A stretch of DNA of 64,000 nucleotides from Chrysoporthe austroafricana. Its lineage: Eukaryota > Ascomycota > Sordariomycetes > Diaporthales > Cryphonectriaceae. Shown piece after piece: positions 21,239-32,134 of the stretch. Under the pieces are notes generated by a model. The model was not told the DNA's origin, did not search any database, and saw nothing but the letters and a program-made list of their open reading frames with translations. The DNA is taken from positions 2,350,383 through 2,414,382 of the forward strand of contig JYIP02000004.1 of the NCBI GenBank assembly GCA_001051155.2, written 5' to 3'. Each line of letters opens with the position of its first letter. The first letter of the stretch is position 1. The position numbers were made by a program, and so were the translations under genes.

Positions 21239-24190
21239 GGTAGGGTAAGGTAGAGGAGGGAGGGGGGGGGCGTATGCAGGCCGTGTGCCTCACGTCACCC
21301 ACGTGTTGTGCTGGGGTCCTGCAGGTGTCACGGGGGGTTGGGAGGGAGGGAGCGAATAGACGAGTCGGCGAGAAGGTGCATATGGGTGGCGAGCTTGTTG
21401 TCGGACCCCGCGCAGGGCCGCTGGGGCACTACATACTACTGTACAGGTACTAGAAGAGTCACCTCACCTCCAGGAGGACCATTACATTACACGCAGGAAG
21501 AAATAGAACCCGCAGCTGGGCGTGCGATTTCTCTTATCTCCCGGGAACGCATCATCTCTCCACACGAACAGCGTCGTCTCTGGCGCGGCGCCAGTGCGGA
21601 TGGCCTGGGGGGCCCCCCCTTTCTCGACTCCGCGCCGCCGATGCCGTCGTGGGTACGTCCCCGCTGTCGCGGTCCTGTCCGCATGGGGATGGCACTACCC
21701 TAGGCGAGCCGAGTCACGAGCACGACTATCGAGGCGCGCTGTACCCGGTGCGCTGCTGCGCTGCGCTGCGCTGCTGTGCGATCCCGGGCATGTCTAGTAG
21801 GTAGGATTGGGGGCCGGGACGAGCAGGCGCGGCTCAACAGCGGGCGGACTGTGTCGTCCCGGCGCATGAGAGGTCTAGTCTACCTATGCTGCCCTCCCCT
21901 CCTCTCCTAAGAAGACGTCTCAGGTTCTGGTAAAGAGAAAAAGAGCATAGCCTTCCTCCTATCGCGGGGTCGACCCTCATCTGCGCGCAGCGGTCACGCG
22001 GGCGCAGGCCAGACTGGGAGATGGCACCCGACGGCGTCGTTCGTGATACTAGCTGGGGTGTACGGGTGGAGCACGCACACGCGCCGGCGCCGGCGCTGGG
22101 CCCTCGCAGGACGGCGCGAGGAGGGGAGGGGGGGGACGCCATGGCATGACGAGGTCCGCGAGACAGGCCAAGGCGGCCAGAAAGCAAGGAAACGAAAGCA
22201 AGGAAGGGGGTGAGACGTGGTGAGACGTGCAGTAGCTCAGGCGCTCTGGCGACCCTGCTGGGGATTCGATGTTTCGTCCGTCCGTCCGCCCACCCGCCCG
22301 CGCTGGCTGGCAACTCTGCCGTCTAGGCCAGCCCGTCTCGTCACGGCAGCTGCCGAGGAGGTGACGTTGGGATCGACCTGTCCCCAGCACGGGCGACGCC
22401 AGCATACAGTAGGTGGTGCAGGAGTGAGGCCCAAGAGAGAACGCTGGCTGTCTCGTTTGGGAAGATGCAGCACCAGAGCGGGAAGGCTGGCAGGGCAGGG
22501 AGGGCGGGACCCCTGGACCCTTCGTGGACCCTGGACCCCTGGACCCCGGGCGCGGAGGGGCAATCTTTCAGGGTCCAGTCAAGCTTTTTTTTCCTTTCTT
22601 TTTTTCTCTCTTTTTTTGCCTTCCAGGGGGGTCCAGCCCGCGCGCCAGGTACCGAGTCCGCCTGCTGTACCATAGTGATTGTACGACGGGGGTGGGGTCG
22701 ATACCTGACCTGGCCCCTGGCCCCTGGTCCTCCCGGCGCAAAGGCTCCGGAGGGAATACTACTGGGTAAGTATCTGGGTGGGCTCGCTTGTACCCAGGTA
22801 CCTACCCAGATATGGCACCAGCCCAAGGGTCGGTTTCTTGATATCCCATCCCTACGCGCCGCAATCCCCATCCCACCACCCACCCCCCAGCGCAGAGCTC
22901 GCGATGGCCCCGCCGCCGCGCAGGCTGGCAGGCTGGCAGGCCCCGAGCCAAAGGAGCCTTGTCTTAGAACCGATTTCGTCCCGGGCCAGGCTGGTCTAGG
23001 CGCAGGGCTAGCGATGGCCACGATCCCGGCCGGGTCTGACAAGTCGGCTACTTACGACAGCCATGTAGATCCCTCCCCAACCGGCCGCAGGAGGAGGAGG
23101 AGAAGCCGTGTCTCCGAGGAGAGGGCCTGGGGTGGGTGGCCCGGAGGCCTGCCTGGCCTGCAGCAGCAGCAGCAAGCACCAGAGCATCCATCCGTGGGGA
23201 TCCATCCGCGCATGTGAGGATCCTGCCACGGCGGGACGGCGAGGCAAGGCGAGGCGGCGGGTTGGGCGGCGGGACGGCCGCGGGAGCGAACAGGATCGTT
23301 GCCACCTCGTCTTCCTGCGGTGCTGCCCCACGAGACGACCAGGCTCTGCAGGCAGGAGACGGACCAGAGAGACCCTCCACGGGGGAGACGCCCTACGAGA
23401 CAACATCAGGTGAGGTGGGCGAGGGGGAGAGGGGGGGCGGACGGCACTCAGGACGCCCAGGACGCCCAGGACGGTACCTGCCCGGGCGCGGCCAGGTACA
23501 AGCTGTGCTTGTACTCGCGGCTGCACTCTACTAGGCTGTACAGTAGTGCAGGCCCGGCAGCAGGTTTGTCTGTACTTGACACTAAGTAGACAGGGGATGC
23601 CTCCTCAGCCAACCGGGCCGCCTCTGCCCTTCTGGGAACCCTTCGAAGAGTATCTGCCACCACCGCCGCTGCCACCACCACCACCACCACCAATACCACC
23701 GCTACCACCGACACCGAGCTGCACCGGCAATCTCCCCTACCTCACCAGTCACAGCCGTCCGCCAGGGTCTGTCCGTCTGTCTCTCGCCCTCGGGGGTCCC
23801 TCCCTCCTGCATATCATCTCGGTAGCCCGCCAGCGCCCTGCCTACCGCCGACCCTGTGGGCTCGCTCGCCCGCGCCAGGGTCTCGACACACAACACCCAC
23901 GCGCACGCACGCACGCACGCACGCAGGACGCCCTGCCCGGTGCCCCCCCCCCGTCTCCGTCACAGCGACGTAACCCAGGTACGGTACCTACGGGAGACAT
24001 CATCACGCTGCACACCGCGCACACACACGCAGGCCGGGCCAGGCCAGGCCAGGCCAGGCCACCGCCGGGCTCTACTCTCGAACTTGATCCCGATCCAGAG
24101 CCCGTCCCTCTTGATCATCTCCATCGCCCCACTTGGTCCTCCTCCTCCTCCGACTTGATTTGCGCACCTCTGGGGCAGGGAGGGACAGGG

Positions 24191-24297
24191 AGAGGGAGAG
24201 AGAGGGAAGTGAGAGGGAAGTGAGAGAGAGAGAGAGAGAGCACGAGAGACAGGGCGAGTGAGCGAGAGAGAGAGAGAGAGAGAAGGAGAGAGAGAGG
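24191..24297. repeat. GA-rich tract
   Basis: Imperfect (GA)n with GGAAGT and GCGAGT interruptions, about 420 bp upstream of the SET-domain gene. Confidence 0.85.
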
Positions 24298-24528
24298 GCT
24301 CCATAACCCTCGAACAACCCGGCTGCCCTACGGACCCATCCACTCCCGTCCACTCCGTCTCGAGCTCTCACTCTCTTTTTTTTTTTTCTTCCTTCTCCCT
24401 CCCCTAAACCCTTCATCCCCTCCCCCACACACACCCCGGGCCTCTACGTCAGGCATGTCCGTCCATCATCATCATAGTACGACCCTCAGACGTCGAGACC
24501 GGAGCTGACCCCCGTCGGCAGCAGGCAT

Positions 24529-24529
<1 letters not shown>

Positions 24530-24570
<41 letters not shown>
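24530..24570. repeat. (GGCACA)n hexamer repeat
   Basis: About seven near-perfect GGCACA units ending in GGCACC, 145 bp upstream of the SET-domain start, probably in the promoter or 5' UTR. Confidence 0.9.
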
Positions 24571-24714
24571 CGGCAAACAGCAGCAGCAGCCAGAGAGGAG
24601 CGCGGGTTCGAAGGGCCATGTCCCGCCCCTGCGTCTAGACCGTTCTATTCACCAGCGCGCGATGAGAGCTCGCCCGGGCCGCACCTCCTCCATAGTCCCC
24701 ACCAACCGCCCGCC

Positions 24715-26472
24715 ATGGACTCCGACGTGAGCACCAACTCGTACACCAGTGACGGCGCCGACGCCGACTACCAGAACCTCCTGGAGCGCCGGGAGCAGAT
24801 CACCGACGCCCTGGCCGACTCGCCCTACGACCTGATTCTCTACCTCCAGCGCGCCATCGTCTACTCCAACCTCGGCTACCCGGACCTCGCCGCCGGCGAC
24901 GCCTACCGCGCCCTGCTCCTGACCGATGAGATCCGCAACGACAGCTTCGAGTACCACCAGCAGGCCGTCGACGCCCTCCGCCCCTACTCGTCCTCGCCCG
25001 CCACCCTCCCGGAGGTCCTCCGCTATGGCGCCCTCAGCCGGGGCTCCTCCGACCTGGTCAACGGCCACGGGCCCCGCGGCCCCAGCACCCACCACGAGCT
25101 CGCCGCCATCGCCTCCGTCCGCTGCTACCAGGTCATCTCCATCAGCCTGCTGCTCTGCGGCTGCCTCAAGAGCGCCTACACCTACTGCCAGCGGGGCCTG
25201 TCCGCCCACCCGAGCAACCAGGAGCTCCTCAACACCCACGACCACATCCTGACCATGGGCCGCCGCCGCCTCCAGACCGACGACGTCGACATGGACCGCC
25301 TGCCCGAGTGGGGCGTCGTGCGCCGCGAGGTCTACCCCTGGAACGCCTACGAGCCCGACCGCTTCTCCGACGAGTCGCTGGCCTACCTCAACCGGGAGCT
25401 GGCCGCCGTGGCCCCCAAGTGCGTCGTCCGCGCCTCCGAGCTCCCCGTGCTCCTGGACGGCGCCAGCGACACCGACGGCTACGCCATCATCCCCACCTGC
25501 CGCCAGCTCGGCCTGTTCGCCCGCGAGGACATCGCCCCCGGGGAGACCGTCCTGAACGAGTACTCGCTCCTCACCGCCAACAACCGGCACAAGGAGTCGG
25601 CCTGCGACGCCTGCGGGACGGAGCTGCCGCCCCTGAGCGCCGAGGAGGGCGGCCCCGTGCAGTGCTCGGAATGCTACGACACCGTCTTCTGCGACGAGTT
25701 CTGCCACGACCGGGCGCAGGCGCTCTACCACCCGGCCGTCTGCGAGAAGGACGTGGACGCGATCGCCAAGGACCCGGACGCCAAGGAGGCCGACGCGTCG
25801 CTGTACCTGCTGCTCCTCGCCCGCCTGGTCGCCATGGCCGCGCACCAGGACCTGCACCCCCTGGACGTCCAGGCCGTCAAGTACATCTGGGGCGACTTCC
25901 TCTCGACGCGCACCAACGCGATCGACCTCTCGCCCAACGCCGGCCCGCCGCCGGACTGGACGCTCCCGTTCTCCTTCAAGTACAACATCGAGCAGCCCCT
26001 GCACGTGCTCGAGAAGATGGACATCGACATCTACCAGACCCTGGACCGGCACGACCTGTGGGTCTTCAACACGTGCTACGCCAAGTTCCGGGGCACGGCG
26101 TCGGCGCGGAAGAGCACGCGCGACGGGCGGCCGGACGTGGCGGCGGTGCACCCGTTCTGGTGCCTGGCCAACCACGACTGCGACCCGAACGTGACCTGGG
26201 AGTGGGGCGGGCGGATGCGGCTCTGGGCGCGGGAGCGGCGGGTCGTCGGCGGCGCGCCCGGCGGGGTCCGGGCCGGCGAGGAGATCCTCAACCACTACTG
26301 CGACACGGCCCTGCCGGTGCAGCAGCGGCGCGAGTGGGCGCAGGGGAGCCTGGGCGGCTGGTGCATGTGCCGGCGGTGCCGGGAGGAGTCGGCCGCCGCG
26401 GGCTGCGGGCGGGAGCCCGCCCAAGCCCAGGCCCAGGCCCAGGCCCAGGAGGACGAGAAGATGACCGGCTGA
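24715..26472 (+). CDS. SET/MYND-type (SMYD-like) methyltransferase-like protein
   Basis: A single exon of 585 residues. The N-terminal ~180 residues are helical and TPR-like (YLQRAIVYSNLGYPDLAAGD, then a Cys-rich YTYCQRGLSAHPSNQ repeat). The SET domain is split, as in SMYD proteins: the first half (about 240-290, GLFAREDIAPGETVLNEY), a zinc module at about 297-342 (CDACG...CSECYDTVFCDEFCHDR...H...C, MYND-like), then the C-terminal half with WCLANHDCDPNVTW (about 481-494) and GEEILNHYCD, and a post-SET cluster WCMCRRCREE. The NH.C.PN and Y residues used for S-adenosylmethionine and lysine binding are present, with NHDC replacing the usual NHSC. The substrate is unknown; SMYD-like fungal proteins methylate histones or other proteins. 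A long frame antisense to it is an artefact of GC-rich codons. Confidence 0.88.
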   Translation: MDSDVSTNSYTSDGADADYQNLLERREQITDALADSPYDLILYLQRAIVYSNLGYPDLAAGDAYRALLLTDEIRNDSFEYHQQAVDALRPYSSSPATLPEVLRYGALSRGSSDLVNGHGPRGPSTHHELAAIASVRCYQVISISLLLCGCLKSAYTYCQRGLSAHPSNQELLNTHDHILTMGRRRLQTDDVDMDRLPEWGVVRREVYPWNAYEPDRFSDESLAYLNRELAAVAPKCVVRASELPVLLDGASDTDGYAIIPTCRQLGLFAREDIAPGETVLNEYSLLTANNRHKESACDACGTELPPLSAEEGGPVQCSECYDTVFCDEFCHDRAQALYHPAVCEKDVDAIAKDPDAKEADASLYLLLLARLVAMAAHQDLHPLDVQAVKYIWGDFLSTRTNAIDLSPNAGPPPDWTLPFSFKYNIEQPLHVLEKMDIDIYQTLDRHDLWVFNTCYAKFRGTASARKSTRDGRPDVAAVHPFWCLANHDCDPNVTWEWGGRMRLWARERRVVGGAPGGVRAGEEILNHYCDTALPVQQRREWAQGSLGGWCMCRRCREESAAAGCGREPAQAQAQAQAQEDEKMTG

Positions 26473-27656
26473 GGCTGTCTGTCCGGCAGGAGGCCGGCAG
26501 GGCACCTTCGGAGAGACGAATTTGATTTTATGGGACCTCGAGCGATACACGGGCGAAAGGACATGATACCATTTTCCGCGATACTGAGTACCTTTGCGGG
26601 TGGGGGGGGGGGGCACGGCACCTGGTGCACACTTGAGAAATAGTACCTTTTAGGCAAATATACAGAGGGAGGGAGGGAGGGAAGGGCGGTTCACAGGTGC
26701 GGTCTCGAGAGACAAGAGAAATGCCGTCTCCGCCAGAAGAGGAAGAAGAAAGAAAGAAAGAAAAAAAATTCAAGAAAGAAAAGCTACCCTCGACTCACCA
26801 CCCCCTCCCACCAGCAGAGTAGTGCATCTGCCGCTTGTCCCTGCGGCCGGACGTTTTGGCTATCTAGCATGTTTACTTACGACGCGCCCAATGTCCAAAC
26901 CAGCTCCACGGACGGTCCGGGCCTCGCTCGCTGTCGCGGATCCGCTCCGGCCTGGCCCGCCTGCGCCCGTCGCCGTCCGTCCGTCCCGCCGACCGACCGA
27001 CCGCCCGCCCGGCCCTAAATAGAGACGCAAAAAAAAGTCTCCGAACTACAACCCACCTACCCACCCATCCCTTCCCTCAGGATGTCATCTTTGTTGTGGG
27101 GAGGGCCCCCTTGTCCACCGGGCGGGCCCAGCGGACCCGGGCCCGCGACGCAGGATGCGGGATCGCGCGTCAGCCTTGGCGCAGCGCCGAGGCCCGTCGC
27201 TGCTCGCTGCTCGCTGCCTGCTGAAGGAATCGCCGGTGGGGTTTTTTTCGATCTTCAACACAGGCGCCCGAAATGGGATGCCGTGAGCCTGCGCTGAGGC
27301 CTCGACCTGGGTCAGCTGAGTCCTGTCGGTGCTTGGCGCAGGTAGGTAGATAGAGACGTCGTGCGGCCCCGGACGATCCAGCTCTGCGCTGCTCCCCGAC
27401 CTCGAAGGCCACCTGGCGTTATTTTCGTCTGCCTGGCAGGGCCGTACGTACCGCTTCGGGGCCGTGTATACTCGACAGAAAGAATAAGACCTCCGCCGGC
27501 CCAGCCCATCGCTACGCCTCCAAGACGAGACGCCGGGGCTACAGTAGACGTCACGATCGTCCGGGCCCCGTCTCGGCCTCCTTTCACACGTCGCGGCCAC
27601 GCGAAACCCCCATCGTCCATCCATCTACCACGCGACAAAGCAGGGCAGCAGACAAG
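26473..27656. other. Intergenic region before the MAPEG gene
   Basis: No supported gene. It holds a G-rich run near 26600, a GGGA tract near 26670, an A/G-rich tract (26740-26780) and CCGA repeats near 26990. It should contain the 3' UTR of the SET gene and the MAPEG promoter. Confidence 0.6.
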
Positions 27657-28425
27657 ATGGCCGCCGTCTTCGACTTCGCGAAGCCGGTCTTCGCCTACTA
27701 CTCCGTACGTGCTGAACCCCGGCAGACCAGGGAAAAAAGACTACCTCCACAGACGCTGACGGCCGTGAGCCCCTCCTGCCAGGTACCCGCGGCCTGGCTC
27801 CTCACCGTAGCGCCTCTCCTCCTCCGGACCGTGGTCGGCAAGAACTTCGACCCGACCCAGCCGCGGCGGCTCTCTGCGACCATCGAGAAGGACACGTCGG
27901 TGGACAAGAAGGTCAGTCGTCTCTGTGTGTTCCTTTCCGGATACAGGTCCACACATGCACGCAACATACACCCCCAATATCAGCCTGGCTGGAGGCAGGG
28001 GGGGCCGAGTGGCACCAACAAGAGCAGACGAACCACCCCCCCCCCCAATCTTCCCCCTTTCCGCTCCCACCCAAAAGATACCCCCCCTCCCAATCCGCTC
28101 CCGGTCTTGACTGACACGAACCCCCTCCAGACCGCCCAGCGGGCCCAGCGCGCCGAGGCGGCGTCGCTCAACGGCCTCGAGACCCTGGGTTTCTACGCGG
28201 GCGGCGTGGCGGCGGCGCTGGCGGCGGGCGTCCCCCCCGCGCGCGGTCAACCTGCACTGCGCCGCCTACCTCGCCGTCCGCGCGCTGTACAACGCCGTCT
28301 ACGTCGTCCTGCTCGACAACCGGCGGCTCGCGGGCGCGCGCAGCCTCACCTGGGGCGTCAGCGTCGGCCTCGTCTGCGCGCTGTGGGTGACGGCCGGGAA
28401 CAGGGCTGCTGCCGCCGCCGCGTAG
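27657..28425 (+). CDS. MAPEG-family membrane protein with apparent frameshift
   Basis: Exons are 27657-27704, 27783-27911 and 28131-28425, with introns of 78 and 219 bp. MAPEG proteins are four-helix membrane enzymes (microsomal glutathione transferase / leukotriene C4 synthase group). Visible parts are helix 1 (VPAAWLLTVAPLLLRTVVG), the AQRAQRAEAASLNGLETLGF segment typical of the family, and helices 3-4 (YLAVRALYNAVYVVLL, WGVSVGLVCALWVTAG). The third exon is not open throughout: the frame of the first half shifts by one base at a run of seven C (about 28232-28238), and the rest continues in another frame to TAG at 28423-28425. One C fewer would keep a single frame. This may be a sequencing indel or a real disabling mutation. 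The substrate is unknown. Confidence 0.75.
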
Positions 28426-29211
28426 AGGCAGTCGGTCGGTCTTGCGGGGGGATATAGTAGGGCGTCTATGGTATATGTCTAGTGCCTATGTGCGCGGGAG
28501 GCTGCGCTGCGGAGCTAGATCGGGGGGGTTACGAGGCGGCGGCGGCCAGTGCAGAGCGGGTCATAGAGCTGCTGTTATAGGATATCTGCATTTCCGGTTT
28601 TATCTCTGTATGTAAATCCCCCAGCCCGGGCCACACGCTCTTTGTTGCCCAGCGGCCCTGAATACGTCGACAACACACATGGGGCCCTTTCTCGGACCCG
28701 CAGCAAAGTTCTGCAGGCCCTCGGGATGATCCCATGAGGAGGAGAACAGTAGGAACCCAAGAAGAAGGCCCTGTCAGAATCGAAAGAAGAAAAAAAAAAA
28801 AACAGTGCGTCTTTGTGTGTTCTCCTGGTATCCTTAAAAAGGCATAAACTCCCTCCGTATGCATGTACCTCGTCCGTGCGTATCTTTTCTCTCTCTCTCT
28901 TCTTTATCCGCGGGGCCCCGCCACCCACCCAGTCGTGTAACCCCCAGGGTGTGTGTGTCTCAGCGTGCGATGCGTGAATGAACAAAATGGAAGAAAGAAA
29001 AAACAAGTTCGGAGCAGTTGAAGCCAACGGGCAACGGGGGCCTCCAGGGGCACACCCCGCTGCAGTAGAAACGAACACACAACAAAAATCCAAACCAGGC
29101 CCGACAAACCAGCAGCAGATCGAGCCAAAAGAAACAACCAACACACAAATCCACACTCCCTCCCCCTTCCCCCCCCCAAAAAGCCCCCCCAGCCCGTCCG
29201 TCCGTCCGTTC
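28426..29211. other. Convergent 3' region between the MAPEG gene and the CxxC protein gene
   Basis: No gene supported. It contains A-runs (about 28789-28802), a CT tract near 28890 and C-rich runs near 29170. It should be the 3' UTRs of two convergent genes. Confidence 0.6.
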
Positions 29212-31263
29212 CTACGCGCCGCTCAGCATCTCCACCAGCTTGCCCAGGTCGCGCCCGTTGAGCAGCAGCACGTCGCGGCACTCGCCGCACACGCGGACGG
29301 CGCAGTGCGCGCACGCGAAGCGGGGGCCGCCGTCGCGGTGGCCGCAGCTCTGGCACGCGAGCGGGTGCGCCTCGTTGCGCGACAGCACGAAGCGGTAGTG
29401 GCCCGCGAAGCACTCGAGCTGGGCGCGCCGGAGCGGCGCCGCGGGGAGCACGGTGCCCGGCGCCACCGGGGGGGCGTGCCGGTGGTGCCGCCGCATTGGA
29501 AAGTAGGCAGGGTCGCCCGGCTTCGGCGCCCCCTCCTCCTCCTCCTCGCCGTCGTCGTCGCTGGTGGTGACCTCGATCGTGGGGACGGCGGCTGGTGAGG
29601 CGCGGATCTCGGGCGACGGCGCCAGGGCCGCGGCCGAGACCTGGACTGCAGGGGGCGCCGTCACCTTGGGCGATGGCCGGCTGGCGGGGGGCGGGGACCG
29701 GGACGCCGCGGCTGGGACGGGCGCTGGCGCCGGCACGGGGGCGGCAGAGGGCCGCGATGAGCTCCTGGGCGGAAGGCCGGGAAGGGGCGCGGCAGGAGGC
29801 GGGGCAGGGCTGCTGCCCTCAGCCGGCAGGTCAGGGATCTCGGGGATGACGCTCAGCGGGCGGGCGTCGTCGGGCGGCGTGATAGGTGACCGCGGTGAAG
29901 CAGCCGGCGAGCAGACGACGGGCTGATCGTGGGATCGGGCCTCGGCCTCCTCGTACTCGGGCGTGGGCGGCCGGCGGACCTCGGGCGACATGGCCGCCGG
30001 CGAGTACTGGGGCGCGCCGCCGCCGCCGCCGTACGTGCCGTCGGACATGTCCTTCTCGATCTCCCGGGCGTACTCGGAGAACCCGTCGAGCGCCTCGCGG
30101 GACTTCTTGCGGCCCATCTCGCCGCGCAGGGACGCCTGCGACAGGGAGGGCCGGAGGCTCCGGCCGGGAAGGTCTCGGAGGTCGTTCAGGGTCGGGGAGT
30201 CCCCGCTGGTGTCGCTGTAGGCAGTAGGTTCTGGCCTGGAGAGCGTGGAGGAGGAGATGCCGCTGTTGACGACCTGCTGCGTCGAGGCCGTGGAGCCGTG
30301 GGACACGGCCAGCTTCAGCTCGGGCACGGCGAGCGGCTTGACCGCCTTGAGCGACCTCCTCCGCCACAGCTGCGGCTGCGTCGGCGACGGGCCGGCCAGG
30401 GGCGCGCCGTCTGTGGCCGGCGGGCTCGGCAGGCCCGCCGCCGCCCTGGCGCTCTTGGGCGTGGCGGGCTGCTGCCGGGCGGCGGCGGCGGCGGCGGCGT
30501 CCTTCTCGGGCGGCGTCGGCGGGCAGGCCTGTTGCTGCCTGCCCTGCTGCGCCTGCTGCTGCTGCTGTGGGGCGGCGTTCATGTTGTTGCTGTTGTTGTT
30601 AGAGGAGGACACAGGAGTCGGCAGGGCGAGCGGCGACACGAGGTCCAGCTTCAGCGTGGTGGTGGTGGTGGTGGTGGTGGCCGCGCCGGGGCCGCCGCTG
30701 CTGCTGCTGCTGTCCCTGGGCAGCACCTTGGGCGGCGAGGGCTCGGCGAACGAGTGTTTTGTCGCCGCCGTGTCCTGGGAGTAGCGGTTCCCCGCCGAGT
30801 CCTCCTCGGTGCCGTAGGCGGAGAGCAGGCTGGAGATGGACTCGGTGGGGGAGATTTCACCACCACTGTCCTTCTGTACCAGTGCCGGCGGCGGCGGGGG
30901 CGGGCTTTTGATGCTCGCGGGGGGGCTCTTGACGCTCTTGCCGCTGCCGACGGGTTTCCTCTTGGGGATATTGTTTGGTGGGCTGTTGACCCTCGTCAAC
31001 GAGGAGGGGGGGAGGGGAGGCTGCGGCGTGCTGGCGACCTTGGCGGCGGCCATGGTGGAAGAGGAGGAGGCGGTGGGTTTCCTGGCGAGGGCGTCCTTGG
31101 GCGGCAGGGCGGGCCTTGTGGAAGGCAGCGAGTCCCTCCGGATGGGCAGGACGAGTTGCTGGGCCTCGCTGGGACCGTCGCTCAACTGGGGTGGCGGCGC
31201 CGGGAGGGCTTTTGAGAAGCGCGACGTGCCGGGCTTGCGGACGCCCACCATGGAGGTCCCCAT
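29212..31263 (-). CDS. Disordered protein with C-terminal triple-CxxC zinc module
   Basis: A single exon of 683 residues on the minus strand. About 600 residues are low complexity: Pro/Ser/Ala-rich, with a Thr run, Asn/Gln runs and an acidic stretch (DDDGEEEEEG). The last ~75 residues are ordered: LRRAQLECFAGHYRFV, then CQSC, ten residues, CAHC, four residues and CGEC, followed by a helix (GRDLGKLVEMLSGA). Three closely spaced CxxC pairs plus nearby His fit a zinc ribbon or treble clef, similar in spacing to FYVE/RING-like fingers but matching none I can name. The Lys/Pro-rich N terminus (RKPGTSRFSKALPAPPPQ) could bind SH3 or other partners. I do not recognise the gene. Codon periodicity and the structured C terminus support it as real. 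Confidence 0.75.
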   Translation of the reverse strand: MGTSMVGVRKPGTSRFSKALPAPPPQLSDGPSEAQQLVLPIRRDSLPSTRPALPPKDALARKPTASSSSTMAAAKVASTPQPPLPPSSLTRVNSPPNNIPKRKPVGSGKSVKSPPASIKSPPPPPPALVQKDSGGEISPTESISSLLSAYGTEEDSAGNRYSQDTAATKHSFAEPSPPKVLPRDSSSSSGGPGAATTTTTTTTLKLDLVSPLALPTPVSSSNNNSNNMNAAPQQQQQAQQGRQQQACPPTPPEKDAAAAAAARQQPATPKSARAAAGLPSPPATDGAPLAGPSPTQPQLWRRRSLKAVKPLAVPELKLAVSHGSTASTQQVVNSGISSSTLSRPEPTAYSDTSGDSPTLNDLRDLPGRSLRPSLSQASLRGEMGRKKSREALDGFSEYAREIEKDMSDGTYGGGGGAPQYSPAAMSPEVRRPPTPEYEEAEARSHDQPVVCSPAASPRSPITPPDDARPLSVIPEIPDLPAEGSSPAPPPAAPLPGLPPRSSSRPSAAPVPAPAPVPAAASRSPPPASRPSPKVTAPPAVQVSAAALAPSPEIRASPAAVPTIEVTTSDDDGEEEEEGAPKPGDPAYFPMRRHHRHAPPVAPGTVLPAAPLRRAQLECFAGHYRFVLSRNEAHPLACQSCGHRDGGPRFACAHCAVRVCGECRDVLLLNGRDLGKLVEMLSGA

Positions 31264-32096
31264 AGTCGCGGATATAGGGTGAGAGAGTTATGCTGTGCGC
31301 CACGACGGAAGGGCTCCAACCCCTATTTTTTTTTTTTTTTTTTTCGTAAAACCGGGCTGTGTGGATGGATGTGCGTGTCGCGAAGGGGCCAGGGATAGGG
31401 AGGATAGGGCGCGCAGTATCACATCGCACAGGAGGAGGCTATTGCGGCGCGTGGCAGTGGGTTTGTTTGAGTCGTTCGTTAGCAGGTACCACCGTCCGTG
31501 AACAAGCCCACAGCCACCCCCGGGGAATAATAGTAACGAATAGTAGCAGTAATAGTAAGTAGCAGTAGTAGTAGTAGCAGATGTAACGAGAGGAGAGAGA
31601 GAGAGGAAAAGGGTGGGACGGCTAAGCCGCATGAACATGCGACGGGTGGACGGACGCGGCGAGCAGGATATCATGCGTTCGCCGGAAGTAGAGGGTTGAC
31701 AGAGCGATGAAAGCTCACTCTTCACTCACACTCACCCCAGCCAGCCAGCCCAGCCAGCCCCGCGGTGCGCGTGTTGCAGGTATATTTTTAGGATTTTTTT
31801 TAGGAAAGGGGACGCGGGCGGGCCTGTGCCTGACCTGGCCTGGCCTGGCCTGTGTGGGCTTATTATTGTATTATGCCGGGAGGAGGAGGGCCTTTTTCCC
31901 GCGCGTCAGAAGAGCCCTGTTTTTTTTATTTTGGGGGGGGAGGGGCCCCAACACACGGCCCACATAGTATGTATGTAGTTCCCTCCTCGCTCGCTGTCTC
32001 TCTCTGTCTCTTTACCCACCCAGGACAGGACAGGACGGATGACATAACAGGCGAGGCCGCCAGCTCGCCAGGCCACCCCATGCTGTGTGTGTTGTG

Positions 32097-32097
32097 C

Positions 32098-32134
<37 letters not shown>
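32097..32134. repeat. (CTGT)n microsatellite
   Basis: Nine perfect CTGT units plus part of a tenth. Confidence 0.95.

Larger units (their letters stand above)
21239..24714. other. 3.5-kb intergenic region with palindromes and GA/GGCACA repeats
   Basis: It lies between two plus-strand genes. No gene is supported; frames at 22465-23217 and 23546-24223 are Pro/Gly/Arg-rich with no domain. Visible structure includes stem-forming GTAC-rich blocks (22771-22812 and 23521-23551), a CCA-rich tract near 23660-23705, AGGCC pentamers (24041-24060), and GA and GGCACA tracts just before the SET gene. Confidence 0.6.

Noticed and set aside
22341..23217. Overlapping 230-250 residue frames
   Set aside because: Pro/Gly/Arg-rich, interrupted by T-runs and palindromes; neither strand looks coding.
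24600..24640. GGGTTCGAAGGGCC resembling a tRNA B box
   Set aside because: No matching A box at the right distance and no cloverleaf; the downstream arm does not pair.
24649..26616. 655-residue open frame on the minus strand
   Set aside because: It is antisense to the SET-domain gene. It has no domain, and its Gly/Val/Arg-rich composition is what GC-rich third positions produce.
29929..31215. 428-residue plus-strand frame
   Set aside because: Antisense to the disordered CxxC protein gene, with Gly/Arg-rich composition only.
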